From the NCBI GenBank assembly GCA_964549445.1, contig CAZJVS010000024.1, positions 4,162 through 68,161 on the forward strand: a DNA stretch of 64,000 bases, written 5' to 3'. A program made the translations under genes and the position numbers. Origin of the DNA: SpSt-539 sp964549445. GTDB taxonomy: Bacteria; Planctomycetota; Phycisphaerae; UBA1845; UTPLA1. Under the pieces are notes generated by a model. It had not been told where the DNA came from. It was given only the letters and a program-made list of their open reading frames with translations, and did no database searches. This document shows, one piece after another, positions 7,537 to 16,569 of this stretch (positions are counted from its first letter, which is position 1; every line of letters begins with the position of its first letter).

Positions 7537-8625
7537 ATGACAACGACGCTACGAAAACTCGCGAAATCGTTTCAGCAGGCCAATGCGATCCACGCTTTTC
7601 GGTCCCTCTTGTGTCTCGCCGTTCTTGCGGTCGGGGCGTGCAGTGCGGGCAATTCGCGCGATGCGCTGCCCTGGTTGTCGACCTCGCCGCCGTCCGGCAC
7701 GGCGCCGCTCGACGGCATGGCCGCAATCTCGAGGGACATCGCGAACAAGAAGTCCCCGGATTTCGCAACGACGCCGGTCCCCAAGCTGCGTGAAATGTTC
7801 GAAGAAGGCATGGCCAAGCGGCCCCAGCTCAACGAACCCGTCGCGCGCGTCGAGGATCGCCGCATCTCCGGGCCGGCCGGCTACGTGCCGGTGCGTGTCT
7901 ATACGCCGAATGCCAAGCTGCCGTGTCCCATCATCCTCTACATCCACGGCGGCGGATTCACGCTCGGCTCGATCAACAGTTACAACGATCTCTGCCGCTC
8001 GCTCTGCCATCGCGGCGGGGTGGTCGTTGTCTCGGTCGACTATCGCCTTGCGCCCGAGACGAAGTATCCCGGCGGCCTCGACGACTGCTTCGCCGCTCTC
8101 AAGTGGACGGCCGAGCACGCCTCCGAGATCGGCGGCGATCCGGCTCGCATCTCGGTGGCCGGCGACAGCGCCGGCGGCAACTTGTCGGCCGCCCTCTCTC
8201 TCCGCGTTCGCGATTCCGGCGGTCCGCGGATCGCCCGCCAGATCTTGATTTACCCGGGGACGAACGCCGCCTGTGACACCGCCTCGTATTACAACTTCGC
8301 AACCGGGTACGGCGTGACGCGGGAACAGGCGATCTACTTCTATAACTGGTATCTCTCGTCCCCGGCCGAGCGCGAGTTGCCTTATGTCTCGCCGCTCCGG
8401 GCGGAGAACTTGCGCAACCTGCCACCCGCATTGATCGTCACGGCCCAGTACGACATCGCCCGCGACGACGGCGAGGCGTATGCCGCACGGCTCCACGAAG
8501 CCGGCGTGCCGGTGAAGCTGACCCGCTACCTCGGCATGACGCACGGATTCGTCAACATGGGCGGCGTCTTTCCGCAGGCCCGCACTGCGCTCGATCAGAT
8601 CGCCCGCGCGGCGAGCGAGCCGTAG
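7537..8625 (+). CDS. Alpha/beta hydrolase, HSL-type esterase, probable lipoprotein
   Basis: Carboxylesterase/lipase of the hormone-sensitive-lipase group, 362 residues. The oxyanion motif HGGG is at 137-140, the nucleophile Ser211 in GDSAGGN, the acid probably Asp306 (QYDIARDDGE), and His336 (GMTHGF). A hydrophobic N-terminus ends in VGAC with Cys35, compatible with lipidation, so it may be anchored in the envelope; cleavage as a plain secreted protein is the alternative. The natural ester substrate is unknown. It is followed by hpt on the same strand, but hpt has its own promoter. Confidence 0.87.
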   Translation: MTTTLRKLAKSFQQANAIHAFRSLLCLAVLAVGACSAGNSRDALPWLSTSPPSGTAPLDGMAAISRDIANKKSPDFATTPVPKLREMFEEGMAKRPQLNEPVARVEDRRISGPAGYVPVRVYTPNAKLPCPIILYIHGGGFTLGSINSYNDLCRSLCHRGGVVVVSVDYRLAPETKYPGGLDDCFAALKWTAEHASEIGGDPARISVAGDSAGGNLSAALSLRVRDSGGPRIARQILIYPGTNAACDTASYYNFATGYGVTREQAIYFYNWYLSSPAERELPYVSPLRAENLRNLPPALIVTAQYDIARDDGEAYAARLHEAGVPVKLTRYLGMTHGFVNMGGVFPQARTALDQIARAASEP

Positions 8626-8657
8626 CAACCGACCTCGTCACGAATCGTCGCCGCGGC

Positions 8658-8685
8658 TTGTGGACCCCGCGCGCCTCGCTACAAT
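8658..8685 (+). promoter_or_regulatory. Promoter giving a leaderless hpt mRNA
   Basis: TTGTGG (8658-8663), 16-nt spacer, TACAAT (8680-8685), then exactly 6 nt to the ATG at 8692. The geometry matches the esterase promoter at 7501-7530. Confidence 0.5.
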
Positions 8686-8691
8686 GCCGAA

Positions 8692-9234
8692 ATGGAAGCC
8701 GACATTGGTCGGATTCTTATCTCCCGTGACACCATCGCTCGACGAGTCCGTGAACTGGCGGGCGAGATTGCCCACACCTACGGCGACGATGCCGCCGGCC
8801 TGCTGCTCGTCCCGATCCTCTCCGGCTCGCTCATCTTCGTGGCCGATCTCATGCGCTGTCTGCCCTTCGTCATGCGCATCGCGGTGCTCAGCGTATCGAG
8901 CTATCGCGGCAAGACGACCCAGGCCGGCACGGCCGACATCACCAGCGACCTCAAGCTCGACATCCGCGGCCGGCACGTCCTCGTCGTCGACGACATCCTC
9001 GACACGGGCAATACCTTGCGGCTGGTCATGGGCCGGCTGGCCGAGCACAATCCGGCCAGTCTTCGAATGTGCGTCCTGCTGCGAAAGACGGCCAAGGCAC
9101 CCGCCGACCTCAAGCCCGACTTTGTGGGCTTTGACATCGACGACGTCTTCGTGGTTGGATACGGCCTCGACTTCAACGACCAGTATCGAAACTGGCCGGA
9201 CATCGCAGTGCTGAAGCCGGAGTTGTACGCGTGA
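8692..9234 (+). CDS. hpt: Hypoxanthine phosphoribosyltransferase
   Basis: Cytosolic purine-salvage enzyme transferring phosphoribose from PRPP to hypoxanthine (and often guanine); 180 residues, normal for bacterial HPRT. The PRPP-binding loop VVDDILDTGNTL is at 98-109. The early LSGSLIFVADL segment and the C-terminal VGYGLDFN region, which contacts base and phosphate, are also present. No Shine-Dalgarno sequence is seen; the -10 box lies 6 nt before the ATG. The stop codon overlaps the GTG of the next gene. Confidence 0.93.
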   Translation: MEADIGRILISRDTIARRVRELAGEIAHTYGDDAAGLLLVPILSGSLIFVADLMRCLPFVMRIAVLSVSSYRGKTTQAGTADITSDLKLDIRGRHVLVVDDILDTGNTLRLVMGRLAEHNPASLRMCVLLRKTAKAPADLKPDFVGFDIDDVFVVGYGLDFNDQYRNWPDIAVLKPELYA

Positions 9235-9827
9235 CCGCCGTCCAGACCCGCCCGCGCCGCCCGAATGTGGCCGTGCAATCAGATTCGCCGGTTGAGCCCG
9301 CGGCGGCGGCGACCGTTGCCGCCGAACTGATCCCGGCCCACCTGCTCGACGGCGGCGAGATCGTCGTCTTCGCGATCAAGCCGTCGCTGTGGTTCATTCC
9401 GCTCGTGTGTTGGCGGTGGATAGCCGGTACGGCGCTGCTCTGGGGGGCGACGGCGGTGGCATCGCATACGGCCCTGACTCTGCCCCTTCTGCAGCTCGCA
9501 ATCGGCGTCTTGGTAGCACGGCTGGCGTGGGCGACCATGCAATGGTCCACCCGGCTGTACGTCCTTACCAATCGGCGAGTTATGTTAATCCGCGGCGTCT
9601 TCAGCGTTGAGCTATTTGAATGTCCGCTGGCCCGCATTCACAATACCTGGATGACGTTTTCCCCGGCCGAGCGTATCCTCTACCTGGGTTCGATTCACAT
9701 GAGCGCGTCTGCCCAGGCCGGAGAGCCGGTCGCCGTGTGGCAGACGGTGCCGCGGCCGCACGACGTATTCCAGAAACTGCGGACGGCGATCGAACGTGCC
9801 CAACATCGAGGCGGTAATGGTGCGTAG
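9231..9827 (+). CDS. PH-domain (bPH2/YdbS-like) membrane protein
   Basis: 198 residues. Two hydrophobic segments near 60-100 are followed by the bPH2-type sequence YVLTNRRVMLIRGVFSVELF and the typical PL-I-N-T ... ERILYLGSI pattern. Relatives are small membrane proteins of unclear role. The start is GTG overlapping the hpt stop (GTGA), which indicates translational coupling. Its own stop overlaps the next gene by 11 nt. Confidence 0.7.
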   Translation: MTAVQTRPRRPNVAVQSDSPVEPAAAATVAAELIPAHLLDGGEIVVFAIKPSLWFIPLVCWRWIAGTALLWGATAVASHTALTLPLLQLAIGVLVARLAWATMQWSTRLYVLTNRRVMLIRGVFSVELFECPLARIHNTWMTFSPAERILYLGSIHMSASAQAGEPVAVWQTVPRPHDVFQKLRTAIERAQHRGGNGA

Positions 9828-10986
9828 ATTTGAACGGTGTCTGACCCTTGTGGCCGTGGTCGCGCTCGGCCTGACGCAGGCCGTGCGGGCCGATGATCCG
9901 CCCCCGCAACCGCCGCCGAACGAGGAATCACCGGCCAAGCAATACGGCGAATTGCTGAACGCCACCAAGCAGATCGGCCCGTGGGAGCAGCAGTCGGCTC
10001 AGAACGAGGAGGCCACCGGCCTGGTCTTTCAGCGTCAGGGTTGGACGAGCGAGCCGGATCAGTTCGCGCTGAACATGATCCGCGAGGTCGATCGCGTCCC
10101 GCCGTGGCAGACGAAGCAACGCGAGGAGATCTTCCTCAATTCGCTGCAAAGCCGCTATCAGCTCACCGACAACCAGAAGTCGATGATCAACCAGAAGATG
10201 CGGTTTGAGTCGATGCGGCTCTCAGTCAAGTACTTCAAGGACGCGGCCCCCATTGCGATGGAGGCCCTCAAGACCCGCGCATCCGGCCAGCCCTTCACGG
10301 CCGAACAGATGGCTCGCTGGTCGAGGGCGGCCCAGCCGATTCTTGCCGACGCGCGGGACTCGATCGAAAAAGTCGCCGGCGAGCTCTCGGGCACCATGAC
10401 TCCGGAGCAGCGCAAGCAGATGGAAGGCGACCTCAAGGCGTTCCTGAAGCGACACGACGATGTCGTCAAGCTGACGGAGCGATGGGAGCGCGGCGAGTGG
10501 GACCCGCGCGACCTGGGCCTCGACCACGACCCGGCGCACGCGGGCGTCATCGCCGCCAAGCAGGCCGAACAGGCCCGCATGGCCGCCCCACCCGTGCTCC
10601 AGCAGCCGGCCGCAGAGCCGAACGCCCGGCCGGACGACGAGTCGAGCTGGGAGCGCTACGTACGCGAGTACGGCGTCAACCACGGCTTCGACGCCGTGCA
10701 GACCAAGTCGGCCCGCGCGATCCTGTCGGAGCAGACAGCCCGGGCGAAGAACTTCCGGCAGGCCCGCTCGACCCAGCTCACGACGCTGCAGCGAGCCGTC
10801 GCCGCCGAGAACGACCCGGTTCGGAAGGCCGACCTGACGAAAGAGCTTCAAAGCGTCCTTGCGCCGGTGAGCGACATGTTCACCGAGATGTGCGCCCGGC
10901 TCGACGAACTGCTCACGGCCGATCAGCGGGCAAAACACAGTCCGCGTCCGCAGCCGTCGCAGCAGCAACGAGTCCCCTCTCACTGA
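9817..10986 (+). CDS. Secreted helical protein, unknown function
   Basis: 389 residues with a signal peptide ending near VRADD and a proline-rich stretch straight after it. The remainder is charged and helical with LTDNQK and MTPEQRKQ segments. Those recall the LTxxQ motifs of Spy/CpxP-type periplasmic chaperones, but the match is weak and no function is assigned. The ATG at 9817 (GAGG 5 nt upstream, overlapping the previous stop) is preferred to an in-frame GTG at 9796. The 3' end overlaps the convergent sigma-factor gene by 74 nt. Confidence 0.6.
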   Translation: MVRRFERCLTLVAVVALGLTQAVRADDPPPQPPPNEESPAKQYGELLNATKQIGPWEQQSAQNEEATGLVFQRQGWTSEPDQFALNMIREVDRVPPWQTKQREEIFLNSLQSRYQLTDNQKSMINQKMRFESMRLSVKYFKDAAPIAMEALKTRASGQPFTAEQMARWSRAAQPILADARDSIEKVAGELSGTMTPEQRKQMEGDLKAFLKRHDDVVKLTERWERGEWDPRDLGLDHDPAHAGVIAAKQAEQARMAAPPVLQQPAAEPNARPDDESSWERYVREYGVNHGFDAVQTKSARAILSEQTARAKNFRQARSTQLTTLQRAVAAENDPVRKADLTKELQSVLAPVSDMFTEMCARLDELLTADQRAKHSPRPQPSQQQRVPSH

Positions 10987-11794
10987 TCTCGCTCCGCTGC
11001 ATCCGGGCCCGACTCAGCCGTTCGAGCTGATCGTTCGTCGGGCGATGGTCGATCCCCGCCTCCATCCGCCGCGCCAGCACGCGCAAGTAGCGAAACGCCG
11101 CGTCGCGCCGCAGGCGTCGAGCGGCGCGCCCCGCCAGTCGCGTGGCGGTGTGTGTCAGTCTTCCGTGAGAGACGCGCAGGCGCCGCACGAGTTCGCGGAT
11201 CGGCGTCCGCGCGCCCGGCTCGGGAATCGTCAGCCGTTCGCGGATCAATTCATCGACCAGTCGGCTCGCCCCGGCCCGCCGGCGTGCGACGCGCAGCACG
11301 TCGCCGCGGGCGGCGGCGATCGCCGCTTCGATTCTCGTTCGCATCAGCTCGCCCACGGTCGTGCGCGTCGAATACGTCGGCGCGGGGCGCGTCGCGGGGT
11401 CCTGCCGCGGATGCAGCCCGCTGCGGCGCAACCGCTTGGGCTCGCGCGGCGGCGCCCCCGGGGCATGGCGATCTCGGGCCGCCCGGGCCCGGCGGCGCTG
11501 GGTCGTCAGCGGTACGCGGATCATGTGCTTGCGCTCGCGCAGAAAGATCGACATGGCCCGGTGAATTCGCGTCACCGCATACGGACCGAACGGCCCGTGG
11601 CGATCGGCGCGATGCTCTCGGACCGCCTCGGCCAGGGCCAGGCAGCCCTCTTGAACCAGATCGTCGTCGAACTGCCGCGAGCGCGGCCCGGCCCGCCGAA
11701 GCTGCCGCCCAAGCTGGTAATAGACCAGCGGCAAATGCCGCACCACGAGCCCCGATTGCCGCTCCGTTAACGGTCGATCCACTGCCCTGGACAT
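10913..11794 (-). CDS. Sigma-70 family RNA polymerase sigma factor
   Basis: 293 residues, rich in arginine. The N-terminal half matches sigma region 2 (HLPLVYYQLGRQL, then DDDLVQEGCLALAEAV and AVTRIHRAMSIFLRER). A helix-turn-helix-like stretch (RELVRRLRVSHGRLTHTATR) about residues 200-220 could be region 4. A long proline/arginine linker separates them. It probably directs transcription of an unknown regulon. The start has GGAGG 9 nt upstream. The 3' end runs 74 nt into the convergent gene, and the last 30 or so residues look like accidental coding. Confidence 0.65.
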   Translation of the reverse strand: MSRAVDRPLTERQSGLVVRHLPLVYYQLGRQLRRAGPRSRQFDDDLVQEGCLALAEAVREHRADRHGPFGPYAVTRIHRAMSIFLRERKHMIRVPLTTQRRRARAARDRHAPGAPPREPKRLRRSGLHPRQDPATRPAPTYSTRTTVGELMRTRIEAAIAAARGDVLRVARRRAGASRLVDELIRERLTIPEPGARTPIRELVRRLRVSHGRLTHTATRLAGRAARRLRRDAAFRYLRVLARRMEAGIDHRPTNDQLERLSRARMQRSEISERGLVAAATAADADCVLPADRP

Positions 11795-11863
11795 GCCAGA
11801 CGCCCTCCCACCCGGCCGATCCGCCCGCCGCAGAACCTAACATAGGCCGAACAGTTGGCGGTG

Positions 11864-12592
11864 TCAAGTCGGAGTGGGGGCGAGCAGCATTTCGACCGCT
11901 TCCACCGGCCTCAGGGCGGCCCGGACGGCTTCCGGCGTCGCATGGGAAATGTCGACGGCGTCTTCAATGCGGAACGGCCCGACCGCCGTCCGCGAAAGTG
12001 TGCGGCAGCACGCGCCGCAGCCGAGCGCCGCACCCAGGTCGCGGGCGATCGCCCGGATGTACGTCCCCCGCCCGCAGCGGATCGTCAGCCACGCGCTCGG
12101 CCATTCGTAGCGCGTGAGCTCGATCGCGTCGATGCGGACCCCGCGCGGCTTGAGCGGCGCGGACGACGGCAGCCCGCGCCTCATCGCCCGCCGCGCCGCG
12201 ACGTAGGCCGGTTTGCCGCCAACCTTCACCGCGCTGAACTCCGGCGGCGATTGCGAGACCTCGCCGACCATGGCCGCCAGCGCCGCTTCAATAGCCGCGC
12301 AGCCGGGGTCGCGCGCCCCGGCCACGGGTTCGAACGGCTCCTCCGGGTCGTGCGTGCGATTGGTCACGCCGAGCACGAACTCGCTGGTGTAGGTCTTCGG
12401 CAACCCCATCAGCCGCTCGACCAGCCGCGTCGCCCTGCCGACGCACACGACCAGCACGCCATCGGCGAACGGATCGAGCGTCCCGGCGTGGCCGATCCGC
12501 CGCTCGCCCAGGATCGGCCGCAGCTTGTAGCAGTACTTCGCGCTCAGCCGCCCGGCCGGCTTGTAGAGATTGATGACGCCGCTGACCGACAT
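11864..12592 (-). CDS. truB: tRNA pseudouridine(55) synthase TruB
   Basis: Converts U55 in the T loop of tRNAs to pseudouridine; 242 residues, somewhat short for the family and lacking an obvious C-terminal PUA extension. The catalytic Asp40 lies in GHAGTLDPFADGVLVVCVG; the N-terminal INLYKPAG motif and the RSAVGPF-type block near the C-terminus (SRTAVGPFRI) are present. The start is ATG 12592, since an upstream in-frame start at 12682 lies inside the ankyrin gene and adds a non-homologous extension. It lies 19 nt after the ankyrin gene, probably in one transcript. Confidence 0.93.
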   Translation of the reverse strand: MSVSGVINLYKPAGRLSAKYCYKLRPILGERRIGHAGTLDPFADGVLVVCVGRATRLVERLMGLPKTYTSEFVLGVTNRTHDPEEPFEPVAGARDPGCAAIEAALAAMVGEVSQSPPEFSAVKVGGKPAYVAARRAMRRGLPSSAPLKPRGVRIDAIELTRYEWPSAWLTIRCGRGTYIRAIARDLGAALGCGACCRTLSRTAVGPFRIEDAVDISHATPEAVRAALRPVEAVEMLLAPTPT

Positions 12593-12611
12593 GGGCGTAT
12601 TGTCGCTCAAT

Positions 12612-13754
12612 TCACCGGCGGATCGAGAGCGAATGCAGCATTTCGATCTCGCGCGGCGTTGACCGCCGGAAGTCGGGCACATCGTCGCGCGCGGCCCGCC
12701 CGGCGTATTCGAGCACGGTCATCGCCGGGGTTTGCGGCTCATCGAACAGGCGAAACGTCCCGCGAACGGCCAGATCGATCCGCCGATCGCCGCGCCGCGC
12801 GAAGTGTTCCAGCACGGCCACGCCCGCCCCGTGCATCGTGCCGATCGAGTGGAACACCGGCGTCTGCCCGCCGATGCCGTCAATCGCGTCCGACGCCGCA
12901 TTGATGTCCGCGCCCGCTTCCAGCAGCACGTCGAGGCACTCGATCTCGCCGAACTCGACCGCCAAGTGCAGCAACGTCGCCCCGCGCAGGGCGATGTTGC
13001 CGTGGGGCATGTTCGCGAACCGCCGAGAAACCAGCGATCGATCGCCGTCGATCAGCCCCGCCAGCCCGCCCGCGTCGCCGCGATGGATCGCCAGCATGGC
13101 CGGCGTTACGTCCGGGGGCACCTTCGCACCATGCCGCAGCAGGATGTCGATACAGCGGTGCTTCCGCTCGTTCTGGCCGCGCTCGTAGGTGCCGAGCGTG
13201 TGGCTCAGCGGCGTCGCGCCGCCGTACTTCGTCATGACCGGCGGGAACGTCACGTCCGCTCCGTGGTCGATCAGGAACTGCAGCCCGTTCGGGTCGAGGC
13301 ACTCTCCGGTCACGAAGACGATCGGGCCGTAGTTCGAGCCGTACTGCCCGTCCGGGTCGGCCCCGTTCTCGATCAGCAGTTCGGCGATCGCGCGCCGCTC
13401 GCCGAACCGCAGCACAGCCCGGGCCAGCGCCAGGTCGAGGTCGTGCTGCGTGAACGGCCCGTCGCGCAGAATGAGGCGCACGCCATCAAGGTCGTTTCGA
13501 TTGGCCGCGGCCGGCAGCGGCTCGCGCTCGGCCCTCACGTTTGTCGTCTGCGTCGCCCCGCGGCTCATCGTCTCGACCACGTGCGACAGCTCGGCCCAGT
13601 TGCGGCAGCCGTACTCGGTCGCGAGCTGGTGCTGGGCCTGCTGCAGCGACAGCTCCGGCCGTGTTTTTGCGAACCGCTTGGCCTGCTTCCTAAGGTTTTC
13701 AAGGTTGGGATTGACCGGCAGTCGCCGGCGACCGCCGCTGTGCGGATGAGACAT
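12612..13754 (-). CDS. Ankyrin-repeat protein
   Basis: 380 residues. The N-terminal helical segment (NLENLRKQAKRFAK ... YGCRNWAELSHVVE) is the one often found before ankyrin repeats in bacterial cytosolic proteins. At least five ankyrin units follow, such as AIAELLIENGADPDGQ, LQFLIDHGADVTF and LLHLAVEFGEIECLDVLLEA. No signal peptide. It probably mediates protein binding; the partner is unknown. ATG 13754 has AAAGGG 7 nt upstream. Confidence 0.85.
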   Translation of the reverse strand: MSHPHSGGRRRLPVNPNLENLRKQAKRFAKTRPELSLQQAQHQLATEYGCRNWAELSHVVETMSRGATQTTNVRAEREPLPAAANRNDLDGVRLILRDGPFTQHDLDLALARAVLRFGERRAIAELLIENGADPDGQYGSNYGPIVFVTGECLDPNGLQFLIDHGADVTFPPVMTKYGGATPLSHTLGTYERGQNERKHRCIDILLRHGAKVPPDVTPAMLAIHRGDAGGLAGLIDGDRSLVSRRFANMPHGNIALRGATLLHLAVEFGEIECLDVLLEAGADINAASDAIDGIGGQTPVFHSIGTMHGAGVAVLEHFARRGDRRIDLAVRGTFRLFDEPQTPAMTVLEYAGRAARDDVPDFRRSTPREIEMLHSLSIRR

Positions 13755-13976
13755 GGGCAAACCCTTTCCGTCGCGCCGGTTGTCCGCAAAGAAGCTCGCG
13801 CCTCCGCCGGCTGGAAAAGGTCGATGTCAAAGCAACTTTAGTTCGGTGGGCTTAGCCCTTCCCGCGGACGCAGCCGTGACCGTTTCACGGTGACGACACC
13901 CTACCCGCGTGGTTCGGCGAGGTCCAATCGCACACCAGTGCCGGTAGAATGGCGGTGGGCACCCGGTGGGGTTCGC

Positions 13977-15341
13977 ATGCACCCGGCCATCGCCATTGCA
14001 ATCCCCGCATCGGTCGGCTGTGCCGGCGCGTTGCTCGTTGCGCGCGGATTGATCGGCCGCCGGGTAGCGACTGAGCCGCGCTGCCGGCGATGTGATTACG
14101 AGCTGACCGACCTGATGTCGCACCGTTGCCCGGAGTGCGGAACGGTGATTTATCCCGAGCGCATTCGAACAACTCGCCGCATTCGACGGCCGAAGCGGGT
14201 TGCCTGGGGATTGGTTCTCATCGCGATTGCAGCCAGCGCGGCATGGTTTCGCGTACCGCAGCGCGTCGAGCGATTCGTCGTACTGGAAAAGTGGTACGAA
14301 TACGCACCGACGGCTTACGTCATGCGGAGAGTCGAACGCGGAGATGCAAGGTGGAGGAAAGATCTCTTTCGTCGCGTTCTTACTGAGTCCGTTCGCGCCA
14401 CCGAGCTTCGCGACACCGTCGCGCTCGCCCTGGCAAGGCAGAAGTCGCCGGAGCGATACTCCGACGCTGGGGAGTGGATCGATCTGCTCGAATTGTTGTC
14501 CGTGAAGAAGCGGTTGAGCGCGGCAGAATTGCGGGCGTTCTACCTCGAGATCGCCGATCCATATTTGCAGGTTCGTCCTCGTGTTCGGGTGGGCGAGCCC
14601 CTTCCCTGTCGCATCTCCGTCTGGTGTGCGGCTCCGGCGACGCACATATATGAATGGACACTCACGTCCGTTCGAGTTCTTGTCGATGCCGGTGAGCTCT
14701 CAGGCGGATTGTTCTCGGAGCAGCGGGGAACCGCAAACGTCCTTGCCGCGATTCCGACTCGTGGCGGCACGCACGATTCCGCCGCGCTCGCCGTGGGACG
14801 CCATCGAATGGAAGTTCATGCGACCTTTGAGCTTTACGACGCACCATTCATGGGATATGGAAAAACGGAACCGCCGTTGATCCGGCGGGAATTGCGCTTG
14901 TCTGCTACGTTCGAAATTCTTCCGGCGAACGTACCGGATACAGTCACCACGCTTCGACGATTGGAAGCCTACCGCGACTTATGCACGAGTTTCAGCGCAA
15001 GCGTGAAAAAGCTGCGAACATCGACGGATCGCTCGGACGTTATCTGCATCCCAACAATTCGTCTGCTAAAGCAACTTCCGTGCGACGTGGCATTTGAAGT
15101 GGAGATGCGAAGCACGGGACAGACATGGCCTGTCGGCAAACTGGCAATCGGCCGAGCCGAACGCTGGCCCGCCGTCTTCACGCTGGACACCGTCGAATTG
15201 GCGTCGCCCGAGGCCGACTGCTTCATGAGCCTCCGACTGACCAGCAGCGCAGATGTCGCGCGCGAATCCGTAGATGCATTTTCAATTTGGGACGGTACGA
15301 TCGAGTTTCGCGGTGACGGTATCCCGAAGTGCGGGCACTAA
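13977..15341 (+). CDS. Membrane-anchored zinc-ribbon protein, unknown function
   Basis: 454 residues. An N-terminal hydrophobic segment (about 3-23) is followed by a compact zinc ribbon (CRRCDYEL ... CPECGTVIYP) and a second membrane segment (GLVLIAIAASAAWF), so the ribbon sits on a short loop between two helices. The large C-terminal part is mixed alpha/beta and probably extracytoplasmic. The family is not recognised. ATG 13977 is preferred over 13890 because GGTGGGG lies 5 nt upstream and the membrane segment begins there. Codon use is less GC-biased than in its neighbours. Confidence 0.6.
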   Translation: MHPAIAIAIPASVGCAGALLVARGLIGRRVATEPRCRRCDYELTDLMSHRCPECGTVIYPERIRTTRRIRRPKRVAWGLVLIAIAASAAWFRVPQRVERFVVLEKWYEYAPTAYVMRRVERGDARWRKDLFRRVLTESVRATELRDTVALALARQKSPERYSDAGEWIDLLELLSVKKRLSAAELRAFYLEIADPYLQVRPRVRVGEPLPCRISVWCAAPATHIYEWTLTSVRVLVDAGELSGGLFSEQRGTANVLAAIPTRGGTHDSAALAVGRHRMEVHATFELYDAPFMGYGKTEPPLIRRELRLSATFEILPANVPDTVTTLRRLEAYRDLCTSFSASVKKLRTSTDRSDVICIPTIRLLKQLPCDVAFEVEMRSTGQTWPVGKLAIGRAERWPAVFTLDTVELASPEADCFMSLRLTSSADVARESVDAFSIWDGTIEFRGDGIPKCGH

Positions 15342-15480
15342 GGATATTCGCGAGAGTAGGGGATTTGGCATGTGTCGCGCGATTAGCGAGTCCGGTGGTT
15401 AAACCGAATTGGATTGTCTGCCTGCGATGCCTGTGATTGCGCCGCGTCGGATTCAAACGCATGAGTGATAGGACGTCTCT

Positions 15481-16560
15481 CTATCGCTCATTTTTGGACG
15501 ATTCTTGATTGATAGCCGGTTCAGATATCGGGGCACCGATCCGTGCCGGCCGGTCGTCACGCAACAGATCCAGCCCCAGCCGTTCGACGGTGGCCGCCTC
15601 CAGTGCGTCGATTCTTTCGCCGCTGAGCGCGGATACGCCGATCGCGTCTGTCTGCGACCATCGCCGCTCCGTCGTTTCCAGCCGGTCGATCTTGTTTAGC
15701 ACGACGAGTCGCGACGAATCCACGGCAAGCGTCGCCTCGATGTGCGCCAACTCGTCGCGCAGCGCCGCCTCGTCGCGCGTCGCATCGAGCACGATCAGCA
15801 CCAGGTCCGCCCTACGCGCGACGTGCGTTCCCCGCGCGATCGCCTCGCGCTCGATCGCGTCGGGCGTGCCGCGAATTCCGGCCGTATCGGTCAGCGTGAT
15901 CGGCCAGCCGCCCACGCTGGCCGTCTCCGACACCCAGTCGCGGGTCGTGCCCGGTATGTCCGACGTGATGACCCGCTCGCGGCCGATCAGCCGGTTGGCG
16001 AGCGTGCTCTTGCCGGCGTTGGGTGGGCCGACGATCGCGACGTGCAGACCGCGAACCAGCTTCGCGGCAACCGCTGAGCGCCGCTCGAAATCCGGATCGT
16101 CCGGCGACCGCCCGGCCTGCTCGCGGAGAAACGCCGGCAGGATTCGCCGCTGCGCGAGCAGCCATTGGGTCATCCGCCGCGTCTCGGCCTTCATCAGGGC
16201 CGCGTCGATGGCCGCCTCGGTCGGGTCCGCCGCGGGCGGCTCGCCTTCAGCCCGCCGCGCACCCATCCGCTCCAGCAGAAGCATGACGCGCTGAACAATC
16301 CGCACGCCGCCATGCAGGCACAGCTCGGCCGTCCGCCCATCGTCCCATGCAACGCAGATTGCGTCGTCGAGCGTCTCCTCGCCATCGACCACGCGACACA
16401 GCACCAGCTTGTTCGTCGGAAACTCGGGCGATTCGTTGGCTTTGCGCCGCCGCGTCGCTGCTCGGAGCAGCTCCGCCGCGCCCTCGCCCGCCAGCCCGAT
16501 CACGGCGATCGCCCCGGGCGAAGCGGCCGTCAGCAATCTGGCTTCAACGCCGCCCGCCAT
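15481..16560 (-). CDS. MnmE-like GTPase, short and lacking the C-terminal Cys motif
   Basis: 359 residues against about 450 for MnmE. The N-terminal part resembles the MnmE fold (GAIAVIGLAGEGA). The G domain is complete: GPPNAGKST (G1), DIPGTTRD (G2), DTAG (G3), NKID (G4) and SAL (G5). Genuine MnmE ends in a C-x-G-K motif needed for wobble-uridine modification with MnmG; here the protein ends QESSKNER with no such cysteine and a shortened helical domain. It may be a divergent or repurposed TrmE/Era-like GTPase. It lies 9 nt after coaX on the same strand. Confidence 0.8.
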   Translation of the reverse strand: MAGGVEARLLTAASPGAIAVIGLAGEGAAELLRAATRRRKANESPEFPTNKLVLCRVVDGEETLDDAICVAWDDGRTAELCLHGGVRIVQRVMLLLERMGARRAEGEPPAADPTEAAIDAALMKAETRRMTQWLLAQRRILPAFLREQAGRSPDDPDFERRSAVAAKLVRGLHVAIVGPPNAGKSTLANRLIGRERVITSDIPGTTRDWVSETASVGGWPITLTDTAGIRGTPDAIEREAIARGTHVARRADLVLIVLDATRDEAALRDELAHIEATLAVDSSRLVVLNKIDRLETTERRWSQTDAIGVSALSGERIDALEAATVERLGLDLLRDDRPARIGAPISEPAINQESSKNER

Positions 16561-16569
16561 CGCAACATG

